Part shown: one piece after another, positions 33,541-43,147 of the stretch
Numbering within the stretch: the stretch's first letter is position 1
Layout: each line of letters opens with the position of its first letter
From: Aeromicrobium endophyticum
GTDB taxonomy: Bacteria; Actinomycetota; Actinomycetes; Propionibacteriales; Nocardioidaceae
Assembly: GCF_003586285.1 (NCBI RefSeq)
Contig: NZ_QUBR01000002.1
Location: forward strand, 62,001 to 126,000
Direction of reading: 5' to 3'
DNA: 64,000 nucleotides
Program-made: the position numbers and the translations under genes
Notes under the pieces: generated by a model
Told to the model about the DNA's origin: nothing
What the model saw: only the letters and a program-made list of their open reading frames with translations
The model's database searches: none

Positions 33541-34154
33541 CGATCCGGGTGCTGATCGCCGACGACCAGGCGCTGGTGCGCGGTGCGCTGGCGGCGCTGC
33601 TGCAGATGGAGGACGACCTCGAGATCGTCGCCGAGGTCTCGCGCGGCGACGAGGTCGTCGACGCGGCGCTGGCCCACCAGCCCGACGTCGCGCTGCTCGA
33701 CGTCGAGATGCCCGGCGTCGACGGCCTCGCCGCGGCCCGGCTGCTGCGCGACGCCGTGCCGGCGTGCCGCGTGCTGATGGTGACGACGTTCGGACGTCCC
33801 GGCTACCTCAAGCAGGCGATGGCAGCGGGGGCCAGCGGGTTCGTCGTCAAGGACACCCCGGCCCGGCAGCTCGCCGATGCCGTGCGGCGGGTGCACCAAG
33901 GACTGCGCGTCGTCGACCCGACGCTCGCCGCCGAGTCGTTGACGCAGGGCGACTCGCCCCTCACCGCGCGGGAGGCGGACGTGCTGCAGGCCGCCCGCGA
34001 CGGGGGCACGGTGGCCGACATCGCCGCGGGGTTGTTCCTCTCGGACGGCACGGTGCGCAACCACCTGTCGAGCGCGATCGGCAAGACCGGCGCGCGCACG
34101 CGGGCCGAGGCCGTCCGCGTCGCCGTCGACAACGGCTGGCTGCTGCCGCACTGA
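33537..34154 (+). CDS. Response regulator, LuxR/NarL family (DesR-like)
   Basis: A 205-residue response regulator: receiver domain (IADDQALVRGALAALLQ, phospho-acceptor Asp55 in ALLDVEMPG) and a C-terminal LuxR-type helix-turn-helix (LTAREADVLQAARDGGTVADIAAGLFLSDGTVRNHLS). It forms a pair with the kinase upstream, and the ABC pair in the same operon is the probable target, as in yvfRSTU-like systems. Confidence 0.92.
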   Translation: MTIRVLIADDQALVRGALAALLQMEDDLEIVAEVSRGDEVVDAALAHQPDVALLDVEMPGVDGLAAARLLRDAVPACRVLMVTTFGRPGYLKQAMAAGASGFVVKDTPARQLADAVRRVHQGLRVVDPTLAAESLTQGDSPLTAREADVLQAARDGGTVADIAAGLFLSDGTVRNHLSSAIGKTGARTRAEAVRVAVDNGWLLPH

Positions 34155-34161
34155 GCACCCG

Positions 34162-34899
34162 TCACCCACGGAGACGGGCGGCGGCCACCCTCAGCACCGT
34201 CCCGAGCGCGATCAGGCCGAGGACCAGGAACGTTCCGACCTGCCCGATGAGCAGCAGCGTCGGGTGGGTCGTCTCGACGTCGTCGCGAAGGACGCCCACC
34301 AGCGGAAGGATCTCCCGGGAGCGGGGGCTGTCGTACCCGAGGACGCCGATGATCGGCAGGAACCACAGGCTCGCGCCGACCGTCGCGACGAACGGCCCCA
34401 AGGCGACCCACCGTGAGCCGTCCGCGCCCTTCGGGGGTCCGTGACGGAGGATCGCGCCGAACCCGAGGAGTCCGGCGAAGCAGAGCCCCTCGGCCAGCAC
34501 CGCCAGCAGGAGGCACACGCCGAGCGCGCCCGCGATGAGCACCACGAGCGCCCCGTAGGCGAAGGCGGCGGGTGAGATCGACAGCGAGACGACGATCCAC
34601 ACGGAGGCGTAGCCGTAGACCGCCGGCGCGTCCCACGGCCGTCCGGTCCGGGTCCTCGGCGCGTCAGCGATGGCCACGACCGTGGTGACGGCACCGAACA
34701 ACAAGCCCGAGAAGGTCCACGCCATCATCCCCGGCCCGAAGTCCTCGCCCTCGTCGAACAGCGCCACCCCGACGATCTGCCCGACCACCGTGACGGCCCA
34801 CGTCAGGTGGGCGATCGTGCCCGAGGCGCGACCGAACGCCCGCCGCAGGGGTCTCTTCCTGCCGGTGGCAGTGCCCGGTCTGCGTCGTGGTCCGCTCAT
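34162..34899 (-). CDS. Hypothetical multi-pass membrane protein
   Basis: A 245-residue protein with about six hydrophobic segments after an Arg-rich N-terminus (GPRRRPGTATGRKRPLRR). The last residues are again basic (RVAAARLRG). No family recognised. It is convergent with the response regulator gene and divergent from dusB; its ATG at 34899 is 55 bases from the dusB start. Confidence 0.6.
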   Translation of the reverse strand: MSGPRRRPGTATGRKRPLRRAFGRASGTIAHLTWAVTVVGQIVGVALFDEGEDFGPGMMAWTFSGLLFGAVTTVVAIADAPRTRTGRPWDAPAVYGYASVWIVVSLSISPAAFAYGALVVLIAGALGVCLLLAVLAEGLCFAGLLGFGAILRHGPPKGADGSRWVALGPFVATVGASLWFLPIIGVLGYDSPRSREILPLVGVLRDDVETTHPTLLLIGQVGTFLVLGLIALGTVLRVAAARLRG

Positions 34900-34953
34900 C
34901 GGGCACCATCCTGCCGTGTGATCCGGCAGCGCGGCGTGAGGGACAATGGAGGC

Positions 34954-36096
34954 ATGTCCACCGCCACGCTGCCCCGATCGCTGCGGCTCGGCGACCTCGA
35001 GGTCGCCACGCCCGTCGTGCTGGCGCCGATGGCAGGGGTCACCAACGCAGCCTTCCGCCAGCTGTGCGCCGAGCAGGGCGCGGGCCTCTACGTCTGCGAG
35101 ATGATCACGTCGCGCGGCATCGTCGAGGGCGACCGGACGAGCCTCGGCATGCTGACGTTCGCGCACAACGAGCAGCTCCGCTCGGTGCAGCTGTACGGCA
35201 TCGACCCCGACACCATCGGGCGCGCCGTCGAGATCCTGTGCGCCGACCACGGCGTCGACCACGTCGACCTCAACTTCGGCTGCCCCGTGCCCAAGGTGAC
35301 GCGCAAGGGCGGGGGAGCGGCCCTGCCCTGGAAGGACGTCCTGCTGGGGCAGATCCTCACCTCGGCGGTGGCGGCCGCGGCTCCCTACGGCGTGCCGGTC
35401 ACGATGAAGACCCGCAAGGGCATCGACGACGACCACCTGACCTACCTCGACGCCGGCCGCATCGCCCAGGACACCGGATGCGCCGCGATCGCCCTGCACG
35501 GACGCACCGCGGTGCAGCACTACTCGGGTCACGCCGACTGGGACTCCATCGCCGAGCTCAAGGCCGCCGTGGACATCCCCGTGCTCGGCAACGGCGACAT
35601 CTGGGAGGCGTCCGACGCGATCCGCATGGTCGAGCAGACCGGTGTCGACGGCGTGGTCGTGGGCCGCGGCTGCCTCGGACGTCCGTGGCTGTTCCGCGAC
35701 CTCGCGGCGGCCTTCGCCGGCGAACCCGTCGTCGGCCTTCCGGTGCTGGGCGAGGTCGCGGCGATGATGCGCCGGCACGCCGAGCTGCTCGCCGAGGTGA
35801 TGGGCGAGGAGCGGGGCTGCATCGAGTTCCGCAAGCACATCGCCTGGTACCTCAAGGGCTTCGCCGCCGGCAGCGACGTCCGCAAGCAGCTCGGCATGGT
35901 CTCGTCGTTCGCCGCGCTCGACGAGCTGCTGGGCCGCCTCGACCCGACCGAGTCGTTCCCGGTCGCCGAGCTCGGCACGCCGCGTGGACGCCAGGGCACG
36001 CCCAAGCGCGTCGTCGTCCCGGACGGCTGGCTCGACAGCCGGGAGGTCGTGGGCTCCCTCGACCCGCTCGCCGAGGACGCCACCTCCGGCGGCTGA
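34954..36096 (+). CDS. dusB: tRNA-dihydrouridine synthase (DusB-like)
   Basis: Reduces uridines in tRNA D-loops using FMN and NADPH. The 380-residue TIM barrel has VLAPMAGVTNAAFRQLC, the catalytic Cys in VDLNFGCPVPKVTRKGGGAAL, VTMKTRKGIDDDH, HGRTAVQHYSG and GNGDIWEASDA. Start ATG at 34954 (AATGGAGGC upstream). In the dusB group the gene is often near other RNA genes; here it stands alone. It ends in a repeat hairpin. Confidence 0.93.
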   Translation: MSTATLPRSLRLGDLEVATPVVLAPMAGVTNAAFRQLCAEQGAGLYVCEMITSRGIVEGDRTSLGMLTFAHNEQLRSVQLYGIDPDTIGRAVEILCADHGVDHVDLNFGCPVPKVTRKGGGAALPWKDVLLGQILTSAVAAAAPYGVPVTMKTRKGIDDDHLTYLDAGRIAQDTGCAAIALHGRTAVQHYSGHADWDSIAELKAAVDIPVLGNGDIWEASDAIRMVEQTGVDGVVVGRGCLGRPWLFRDLAAAFAGEPVVGLPVLGEVAAMMRRHAELLAEVMGEERGCIEFRKHIAWYLKGFAAGSDVRKQLGMVSSFAALDELLGRLDPTESFPVAELGTPRGRQGTPKRVVVPDGWLDSREVVGSLDPLAEDATSGG

Positions 36097-36119
36097 CCCC
36101 GCCCCGGTCCGTTCGCGAT

Positions 36120-36170
36120 CTGTGACGCCCACGGCGTCACGACGCGCGGGTGACGCCGTAGGCGTCACAG
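36120..36170. terminator. Large hairpin between dusB and PH-domain gene
   Basis: CTGTGACGCCCACGGCGTCA plus one C (36120-36140) pairs with 36150-36170 (GTGACGCCGTAGGCGTCACA plus G) with one mismatch over 21 bases; the loop is nine bases. Each arm is itself nearly palindromic (TGACGCC...GGCGTCA). Located between convergent genes, so a bidirectional terminator is likely; no T-run. Confidence 0.6.
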
Positions 36171-36193
36171 TTCGGGGCCGGGGGCGTGTGCGG

Positions 36194-37504
36194 TCAGACG
36201 CGGGCCGCGCGGGCGCGCTCGAGCTGGGCCAGCAGCACCTCGCGGGCCTCACCCTCGTCGAGGTGACGACCGTCGGCGTCGACCGGCCCCTTCGGCGTGT
36301 GCACCTCGACCGTCGCCACGCGGCGGCGCCGCTGCAGCGGGCCCTGGCGCAGCTCGACCGACTGGGTGCGCCGGTGCGGGACGATGCTGGTGGTCTGCTC
36401 GATCCAGCCCTCGTGGGCCACGAACGACGCGGCGTCGGCGCCCACCCAGCGGAACCTCCAACCGATCGGCGCGAAGAGCCGCGACCGCCGAGGTGCGGCG
36501 ATGTGCGGGACGTCGATGCTCGCCGACGGCATCAGCTCGGCGATGACGGCCGCGGCGAGCGCCCGGTCGGCGATCGGCAGCAGCACCGACGACGAGTCGC
36601 CGTCGTCGTCGTCGCCGTGCTCGGCGTAGCCGGCGATGTCGACCTCGAGCCGCTGCCACCCGAGGCGACGCCACACGAACGGCTCCTTGACGGCGATGCC
36701 CTGCACCCGGTCGACCGGGATCGTCTGCGACGTGCGCGACAGCAGCCCGCGCTCGATGCGCAGGCCGCGCTCCCCGCGCGACAGCGTGAAGTTCCACTGC
36801 TGCAGCACGCGGCGGGCGACGATCTGCGCGAGCCACGTGGCCAGCGGCACGATGCCGCCCAGCAGCACCACGACGCCGCCGAACCACGTCGCGAGCACCA
36901 GCAGGACGAGCGAGCCCGCGGCGGCGAAGGCGAAGTCGAGCGACAGCAGCGTGCCGATCATGACGCGCTCGGGCGGCACCCGCGTGATGATGCTGCGCCG
37001 CTCGTCGGGTGCCTGCTCGACGTCGTCGCCGTGGGCGCGCGACAGCAGCACGCGTCGGAGCGCCCGCGCGTCGGCGAGCTTCAAGAACCTCAGCGACGTG
37101 CGCGAGTCCTTGCCGCCGGCCATCTCGATGCGCAGCTCGGCCAGGCCCAGCACGCGGGCGACGAGCGGCTCGGCGATGTCGACCGACTGGATGCGCTCGT
37201 AGGGGATGCGCCGCGACGACTTGGTGACGACGCCGGAGTCGATCCGCAGCTCGGTGCCGTCGATGACGTAGCGAGTGAACAGCCACCCGGCGAAGCCGAC
37301 GACCATGCCCAGCACCAGCCCCCCGACCAGGGCGATGCCGAGCGCGACGACGGCGGGCACGTCACCCCACGTGTCGCCGGAGAAGACCGATCCGAGCAGG
37401 CCGAGCACGGCAGCGACGGCGAGCAGGGCGCCCCGCACGACCGCGGTGAGGGGATGGGTGCGGTGCCCCACGGCCTCGACGACGGCGTCAGAGCCCGGCG
37501 CCAC
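36194..37504 (-). CDS. PH domain-containing membrane protein (YdbT/bPH2-like)
   Basis: A 436-residue membrane protein with two hydrophobic pairs and repeated bacterial PH (bPH2, DUF304) segments: FTRYVIDGTELRIDSGVVTKSSRRIPYERIQSVDI, then a second copy at VELRQ...QTTSIVPHRRTQSVEL near the C-terminus. In Bacillus ydbST act together, in bacteriocin resistance. It overlaps the ydbS-like gene by 17 bases. Confidence 0.8.
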   Translation of the reverse strand: MAPGSDAVVEAVGHRTHPLTAVVRGALLAVAAVLGLLGSVFSGDTWGDVPAVVALGIALVGGLVLGMVVGFAGWLFTRYVIDGTELRIDSGVVTKSSRRIPYERIQSVDIAEPLVARVLGLAELRIEMAGGKDSRTSLRFLKLADARALRRVLLSRAHGDDVEQAPDERRSIITRVPPERVMIGTLLSLDFAFAAAGSLVLLVLATWFGGVVVLLGGIVPLATWLAQIVARRVLQQWNFTLSRGERGLRIERGLLSRTSQTIPVDRVQGIAVKEPFVWRRLGWQRLEVDIAGYAEHGDDDDGDSSSVLLPIADRALAAAVIAELMPSASIDVPHIAAPRRSRLFAPIGWRFRWVGADAASFVAHEGWIEQTTSIVPHRRTQSVELRQGPLQRRRRVATVEVHTPKGPVDADGRHLDEGEAREVLLAQLERARAARV

Positions 37505-37979
37505 GCGACTCGCCCAGCTCGGTGAGGCGGTTGCGCAGGCGCGTCGCCTCGCCGGACGCCAGCCCGGGGATGTCGGCGGCGGTCTCGGTGCTGGCGGTGT
37601 GCAGCGTGACGGTGGCGATGCCGAAGGCCCGGGCGAGGGGTCCGGCCTGGACGTCGACGAACTGCATGCGTCCGTAGGGGATCGCCACGAGCCGCTTGAA
37701 CATCACGCCCCGCGTGACCAGCAGGTCGTCGGCGTTCTCGGTGTAGCCCCAGCTGCGCTGGTTGCGTCCCGCCCACGACCAGCCCCACGCGCCGCCGGCC
37801 AGCCCCACCGCCGCCACGGCCACGCCGATCCAGCGCAGGTCGCCGAGCAGCACCAGCAGCACGAGGCCGACCACGACCACGACAGCGGCGACCGCACCGA
37901 TCTCGATGCGTCGCACGGTCGCGAGCCTGGGGGACACGGGCTGCCACGTGCCGGACGCCGGCACGAAGAGGTTGTCCAT
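37488..37979 (-). CDS. PH domain-containing membrane protein (YdbS-like)
   Basis: A 163-residue protein with two hydrophobic helices (about 28-75) and one bPH2 segment (DDLLVTRGVMFKRLVAIPYGRMQFVDVQAGPLARAFG). Forms a YdbS/YdbT pair with the gene downstream on the same strand. ATG at 37979. Confidence 0.8.
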   Translation of the reverse strand: MDNLFVPASGTWQPVSPRLATVRRIEIGAVAAVVVVVGLVLLVLLGDLRWIGVAVAAVGLAGGAWGWSWAGRNQRSWGYTENADDLLVTRGVMFKRLVAIPYGRMQFVDVQAGPLARAFGIATVTLHTASTETAADIPGLASGEATRLRNRLTELGESRGAGL

Positions 37980-38137
37980 GCGCCGAGCCTAGCCACGCGG
38001 GGCAGAGTTGACCGGGCGCCTGGCGCGGTGGGAGACTGATAGACGCGGATCGTCGATCCTGCCCCGTGCTCGGCACCGTCGGCGCACGCCTCATCAGCCC
38101 ACGCTTGGATCATCAAGCCAGCTCGCGGAGAACAGTC

Positions 38138-38338
38138 ATGGCCAAAGCACTTGTCGGATACCTCGGCGGACCCACCTCGGCACAGCTGCAGCAGACGGCC
38201 TCGATGCGTCGGCGCATCGCCGACCTCGAGGACGAGGTCCTGCGCCTCAAGGTCGAGAACGACGGCCTGCTCGCCGCCCTGCGCGAGCGCGTCGACCTCG
38301 TCTCGGCCAGCGACCTGGCCGAGACCGTCTCGCACTGA
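38138..38338 (+). CDS. Small coiled-coil protein (66 residues)
   Basis: Begins MAKALVGYLGGPTSAQ and then has a heptad-like helix LQQTASMRRRIADLEDEVLRLKVENDGLLAAL, a short coiled coil. Proteins with this MAKAL-GY-GG start and a leucine-zipper-like helix are common in actinobacteria, but no function is known. The ATG has GGAG eight bases upstream. Confidence 0.65.
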   Translation: MAKALVGYLGGPTSAQLQQTASMRRRIADLEDEVLRLKVENDGLLAALRERVDLVSASDLAETVSH

Positions 38339-38444
38339 CCTCTCGCACCGACACCGGTCGGACGTCGCACGCAGGCGTCCTGCCGCACTAGGGTGGCCCT
38401 CGAGCACTGAGTGATAGCAGTCGCCGTCCGTCGTAGGAGCCACG

Positions 38445-41400
38445 TTGTACCTCAAGAGCCTCACCCTTCGTGGCTTCAAGTCGTTCGCGTCCTCGACGAC
38501 CCTCCAGCTCGAGCCCGGCATCACCGCCGTCGTCGGGCCCAACGGCTCCGGCAAGTCCAACGTGGTCGACGCGCTCTCGTGGGTGATGGGCGAGCAGGGG
38601 GCCAAGTCGCTGCGCGGCGGCAAGATGGAGGACGTCATCTTCGCCGGGACGTCGGGGCGCCCGCCCTTGGGGCGCGCCGAGGTGGTGCTGACGATCGACA
38701 ACGCCGACGGTGCCCTGCCGATCGAGTACAGCGAGGTGACGATCTCGCGCACGATGTTCCGCAACGGCGGCTCGGAGTACGCGATCAACGGCAACACGTG
38801 CCGGCTGCTCGACGTCCAGGAGCTGCTCAGCGACTCCGGCATCGGCCGCGAGATGCACGTGATCGTGGGGCAGGGCCAGCTCGACAGCGTCCTGCGCGCC
38901 ACCCCCGAGGAGCGGCGCGGCTTCATCGAGGAGGCCGCGGGCGTCCTCAAGCACCGCAAGCGCAAGGAGAAGGCCCTCCGCAAGCTCGACGCCACGCAGG
39001 GCAACCTGACCCGGCTCAACGACGTCCTCACCGAGCTGCGGCGCCAGCTCAAGCCGCTGGGCCGCCAGGCCGAGGTGGCCCGGCGTGCCGCCGTCATCCA
39101 GGCCGACGTGCGCGACGCCCGTGCGCGGCTGCTGGCCGACGACATCGTCACGGCGCGCACCACGATCGAGACCGAGCTGGCCGACGAGGCCGCCCTCAAG
39201 CAGCGCCGGCAGTCGGTCGAGCAGGCGATCGCCGCCGCCCGCGAGCAGGAGACCGAGCTCGAGGACCAGCTGCGCGAGGACTCGCCGAGGCTGTCGGCGG
39301 CTCAAGAGACCTGGTACGGCCTCTCGGGCTTGCGCGAGCGGCTGCGGGGCACGGCCGGGCTGGCCAACGAGCGCATCCGCCTGGCCGCGGTCGAGGCCGA
39401 CGACCGGCGCGAGGGTCGAGACCCCGAAGAGCTCGAGGCCGAGGCGCGCCGTGCGCAGGAGCAGCACGAGCAGCTCAGCGCCGGCGTCGCCCAGGCCACC
39501 GAGGCGCTCGAGGCCGTCATCGCCGAGCGTGGCGAGGCCGAGACGGCCTACACGGCCGAGGAGCGGCGGGTCGCGGGCCTGCTGCGTGCCGCGGCCGACC
39601 AGCGCGAGGGGCTCGCACGCCTGCACGGGCAGGTCAACGCGCTCAAGAGCCGGGCCACCGCGGCAGGCGAGGAGATCGGACGTCTGACGGCCGCCCGCGA
39701 CGAGGCCGAGTCGCGCGCCGTCGAGGCGCAGAAGCAGTTCACGGCGCTCGAGAACCAGATCGCCGGTCTCAACGCCGGCGAGTCCGGTCTCGACGAGAAG
39801 CTCGAGGCGGCCGAGGCCGACCTCGAGCAGGCCGCTGCCGGTCTGACGACGATCGCCGGGCAGCTCAACGAGGCCGAGCGCCAGCAGGCGGGCCTCGCGG
39901 CCCGCAAGGAGGCGCTCGAGCTGGGCCTCTCGCGCAAGGACGGGGCCGGTGCGCTGCTGGCCGCGACCGACGAGATCAGCGGGCTGCTCGGATCGGTGGC
40001 CGCGCTGCTGACGGTGCGCAGCGGCTTCGAGGCGGCGATCGCGGCAGCGCTCGGATCGGCGGCCGACGCCGTCGCCGTCGACCACCTCGACACCGCCGTG
40101 ACGGCCATGCGACGGCTGAAGTCCGAAGATCTCGGCCGTGCCGGCATGCTGCTGGGCGGGGGAGAGGTCGACGACTCCACGTGGCCTGGGCTGCCCGACG
40201 GCGCCACGTACGCGATCGACGTCGTCGAGGCGCCCGCGGCGCTTCAGGGCGCGCTGCGGCGGCTGCTGTTCAAGGTCGCAGTCGTCGACACGCTCGAGCA
40301 GTCGCAGGAGGTCGTCCGGGTCGCGTCCGACGTCACGGCCGTGACCCGCGACGGCGACGTGCTCGGCGCGCACTTCGCGGCCGGCGGGTCGACGTCCAAG
40401 CAGAGCCTCATCGAGGTGCAGGCCGCCCTCGACGCCGCCGAGGCCGACCTGGCCGCCGCGGCACACACGATCGAGCGCCTGCGCTTCGAGCAGGGCCGGC
40501 TCGAGGCCGTCCGAGCCGCGGCCCAGGAGCGCGTCGACGCGGCCCTCGGCGAGCTGCACGAGTCCGACGCCACCATGGCCGCGGTGGCCGAGAACCTCGG
40601 TCACCTCGGCGCGACGTCTCGCGCCGCGCGCGGCGAGGCCGATCGGCTCGCGGCCGCGATCGCCACCGCCGAGGAGGCAAGGGCCGGCGACGTGTCGGGC
40701 CTCGCCGAGCTCGAGGAGCGGCTCAGCCAGGCCGAGTCGGCGCCCGAGGAGGAGCCCGACACGGCCCTGCTCGAAGAGCTCGCCGAGAAGGCGTCCGCGT
40801 GCCGCCGTGCCGAGACCGAGGCCCGTCTGGCGCTGCGCACCAACGAGGAGCGCGCGCGTGCCCTCGCCGCCCAGGTCACGTCGTTGTTCGAGGCGGCCGC
40901 GGCCGAGCGTGACGCGCGGGTGCGGGCGGCCCAGCGTCGAGCCCGCCAGCTGCGCGAGGCCGAGACCGCCCGAGCCGTCGTCGCGGCGGCCGACCAGGTG
41001 CTGGCACGGCTCGAGACGTCGATCGCCCAGGCATCGGCGCTGCGGGCCGAGATCGAGCAGTCGCGCTCGGGCCGCGAAGAGACGCTGCGCACGGTGCGCG
41101 CGCAGCTGCGCGACCTGATCTCGCAGCTCGACGGCCTGACCGACTCGGTCCACAAGGACGAGATGGCGCGCGCCGAGCTGCGCATGCGCCTCGAGGGCCT
41201 CGAGAGCCGCGCGCTCGACGAGCTGGGCCTCGACGTCGAGACCCTCGTCACCGACTACGGTCCCGACCAGCTGGTGCCGCCCGTCACGGTCGAGGGCGAG
41301 GACGAGTCACTGCCGGCCGAGGCCGTCCCGTACGACCGCGAGGCCCAGGTCAAGCGTCTGCGCGGTGCCGAGCGGTCGATGGCGATGCTGGGCAAGGTGA

Positions 41401-41996
41401 ACCCGCTCGCGCTCGAGGAGTTCACCGCGCTCGAGGAGCGTCACCAGTTCCTCTCCGAGCAGCTCGACGACCTGCGACGCACCCGCAAGGACCTGCTCGA
41501 CATCGTCGAGGAGGTCGACGCCAAGGTCGAGCAGGTCTTCACCGAGGCCTGGTACGACGTCGAGAGCGCCTTCCAGCACGTGTTCACCCGGTTGTTCCCG
41601 GGCGGCGAGGGCGCACTGATCCTCACCGACCCGCAGAACATGCTGACCACGGGCATCGACGTCGAGGCCCGCCCGGCGGGCAAGAAGGTCAAGCGGCTGT
41701 CGCTGCTGTCGGGCGGCGAGCGGTCGCTCGTGGCCGTCGCGTTCCTCGTGGCGCTGTTCAAGGCACGTCCCAGCCCGTTCTACATCCTCGACGAGGTCGA
41801 GGCGGCGCTCGACGACGCCAACCTCGGCCGCCTGCTCGAGCTCTACGAAGAGCTGCGTGCCAACTCGCAGCTCGTCGTCATCACGCACCAGAAGCGCACG
41901 ATGGAGGTCGCCGACGCGCTCTACGGCGTCTCGATGCGCGGCGACGGGGTGTCGGCGGTCATCAGCCAGCGCCTGCGCGACGAGGAGTCGGCGTGA
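38445..41996 (+). CDS. smc: Chromosome segregation protein SMC
   Basis: A 1183-residue condensin ATPase. N-terminal Walker A VGPNGSGKSNVVDALSWVMG (about 30-50), long coiled coils, a hinge around residues 505-660 (LLGSVAALLTVRSGFEAAIAAALG), the second coil, then signature LSGGERSLVAVAFLVALF and Walker B FYILDEVEAALDDANLG. The start is TTG at 38445 with AGGAG five bases upstream, giving the usual LYLKSLTLRGFKSFA. It works with ScpA/ScpB, which are not in the window. The thioesterase gene overlaps its stop. Confidence 0.95.
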   Translation: MYLKSLTLRGFKSFASSTTLQLEPGITAVVGPNGSGKSNVVDALSWVMGEQGAKSLRGGKMEDVIFAGTSGRPPLGRAEVVLTIDNADGALPIEYSEVTISRTMFRNGGSEYAINGNTCRLLDVQELLSDSGIGREMHVIVGQGQLDSVLRATPEERRGFIEEAAGVLKHRKRKEKALRKLDATQGNLTRLNDVLTELRRQLKPLGRQAEVARRAAVIQADVRDARARLLADDIVTARTTIETELADEAALKQRRQSVEQAIAAAREQETELEDQLREDSPRLSAAQETWYGLSGLRERLRGTAGLANERIRLAAVEADDRREGRDPEELEAEARRAQEQHEQLSAGVAQATEALEAVIAERGEAETAYTAEERRVAGLLRAAADQREGLARLHGQVNALKSRATAAGEEIGRLTAARDEAESRAVEAQKQFTALENQIAGLNAGESGLDEKLEAAEADLEQAAAGLTTIAGQLNEAERQQAGLAARKEALELGLSRKDGAGALLAATDEISGLLGSVAALLTVRSGFEAAIAAALGSAADAVAVDHLDTAVTAMRRLKSEDLGRAGMLLGGGEVDDSTWPGLPDGATYAIDVVEAPAALQGALRRLLFKVAVVDTLEQSQEVVRVASDVTAVTRDGDVLGAHFAAGGSTSKQSLIEVQAALDAAEADLAAAAHTIERLRFEQGRLEAVRAAAQERVDAALGELHESDATMAAVAENLGHLGATSRAARGEADRLAAAIATAEEARAGDVSGLAELEERLSQAESAPEEEPDTALLEELAEKASACRRAETEARLALRTNEERARALAAQVTSLFEAAAAERDARVRAAQRRARQLREAETARAVVAAADQVLARLETSIAQASALRAEIEQSRSGREETLRTVRAQLRDLISQLDGLTDSVHKDEMARAELRMRLEGLESRALDELGLDVETLVTDYGPDQLVPPVTVEGEDESLPAEAVPYDREAQVKRLRGAERSMAMLGKVNPLALEEFTALEERHQFLSEQLDDLRRTRKDLLDIVEEVDAKVEQVFTEAWYDVESAFQHVFTRLFPGGEGALILTDPQNMLTTGIDVEARPAGKKVKRLSLLSGGERSLVAVAFLVALFKARPSPFYILDEVEAALDDANLGRLLELYEELRANSQLVVITHQKRTMEVADALYGVSMRGDGVSAVISQRLRDEESA

Positions 41997-42439
41997 TGGG
42001 GACAGAGGCCGGCGGTCCGCGGCTGCGCTCGGAGTTCGTCGCCCTGCGCACCATCACCACGCGGTGGGACGACGAGGACGTCTACGGGCACGTCAACAAC
42101 GTCGTCTACTACTCGTACTTCGACACCGCGGTCAACGGGTTCCTCCTCGCCGCCACGGGCATCGACACCCGCCGGCTCGACGCCGTGGGCCTGGTGGCCG
42201 AGACGCAGTGCGAGTTCCTGCGCGAGCTGCGCTTCCCCGACGACGTCGAGGTGGGTCTGTCGGTCACCCGGCTCGGCACGTCGAGCATCGTCTACCGGCT
42301 CGCGATCTTCCAAGGAGACGGCGACGAACCCGCAGCGCTGGGGCGGTTCGTGCACGTCTACGTCGATGCGCAGACGCGCGCCGTGACACCCGTACCCGAT
42401 GCCATCCGGACCGCCGTGACCCCGCTCGTGGTGGCGTGA
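41996..42439 (+). CDS. Acyl-CoA thioesterase, 4-hydroxybenzoyl-CoA thioesterase (hot-dog) fold
   Basis: A 147-residue hot-dog enzyme. The motif TRWDDEDVYGHVNNVVYYSYFD carries the Asp of the YbgC/FcbC group, and LRELRFPDDVEVGLSVTRLG follows. The first bases read GTGATG: the GTG at 41993 or the ATG at 41996 may serve as start; both overlap the smc stop. Acyl substrate unknown. Confidence 0.85.
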   Translation: MGTEAGGPRLRSEFVALRTITTRWDDEDVYGHVNNVVYYSYFDTAVNGFLLAATGIDTRRLDAVGLVAETQCEFLRELRFPDDVEVGLSVTRLGTSSIVYRLAIFQGDGDEPAALGRFVHVYVDAQTRAVTPVPDAIRTAVTPLVVA

Positions 42440-42465
42440 CGCGCAGCCTCGCGTAGGGTCCGATC

Positions 42466-43023
42466 ATGACGGATCGCACCACGTACGTGCTGGTCGACGG
42501 CGAGAACATCGACGCGACCCTCGGCCAGTCGATCCTCGGGCGGCGTCCGCAGCCACACGAGCGTCCCCGCTGGGACCGGCTGCTGCAGTTCGCCGAGGAC
42601 CACTGGGACCAGCAGACCAAGGGGCTGTTCTTCCTCGCCGCCAACGGCGAGCTGCCGATGCCGTTCGTGCAGGCGCTGACGTCGATGGGGTTCCGCCCCG
42701 TGCCGCTGTCGGGACGCGCCGACGAGAAGGTCGTCGACATCGCCATCCAGCGCACGCTCGACGAGCTCGCGCGGCGTGAGGCCGACGTCATGCTCGCGAG
42801 CAACGACGGCGACTTCATCGAGCAGCTGTCGCCGCTGGTGGGCGACGGTCGGCGCACGGCCCTGCTGGCCTTCCACGAGTTCCGCAGCTCGGGCTACGTC
42901 CCGCTGTTCGACCGGGGCCTGGAGTTCCACGACCTCGAGTACGACGTGCGGGCGTTCAACGACAAGCTGCCGCGCATCCGGGTCATCCCCATCGCCGAGT
43001 TCGATCCCAACGAGTTCCTCTAG
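42466..43023 (+). CDS. NYN domain (PIN-like nuclease) protein
   Basis: A 185-residue protein with Asp-rich NYN/PIN motifs: YVLVDGENIDATL at the start, KVVDIAIQRTLDELARREADVMLASNDGDFIEQL in the middle. These acidic residues fit a metal-dependent RNase fold. Its target is unknown. The gene is followed by repeat array C. Confidence 0.85.
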   Translation: MTDRTTYVLVDGENIDATLGQSILGRRPQPHERPRWDRLLQFAEDHWDQQTKGLFFLAANGELPMPFVQALTSMGFRPVPLSGRADEKVVDIAIQRTLDELARREADVMLASNDGDFIEQLSPLVGDGRRTALLAFHEFRSSGYVPLFDRGLEFHDLEYDVRAFNDKLPRIRVIPIAEFDPNEFL

Positions 43024-43030
43024 ACCACAT

Positions 43031-43139
43031 CGCTGACGCGTGGGTTCCGCCCCGCTGACGCGCGGGTTCCGCCCCGCTGACGCGCGGGTTCTGTCCCGCT
43101 GACGCGCGGGTTCCTGCGGGCGCAACCCGCGCGTCACCG
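43031..43139. repeat. Tandem 22-bp intergenic repeat, array C (inverted, 4 units plus an opposing copy)
   Basis: Four units (43031-43052, 43053-43074, 43075-43096, 43097-43118) reading CGCTGACGCGCGGGTTCC, i.e. the reverse complement of arrays A and B. A further copy in the forward direction, AACCCGCGCGTCACCG at 43124-43139, makes a hairpin with the last unit. Lies between convergent genes (NYN protein and BlaR1-like). Confidence 0.85.
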
Positions 43140-43147
43140 TTGGGGGG

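Noticed and set aside
38388..41153. Open reading frame of over 900 codons on the - strand opposite smc
   Set aside because: Composition is Arg/Leu/Gly-rich low complexity and it is antisense to the well-conserved SMC frame; high-GC artefact.
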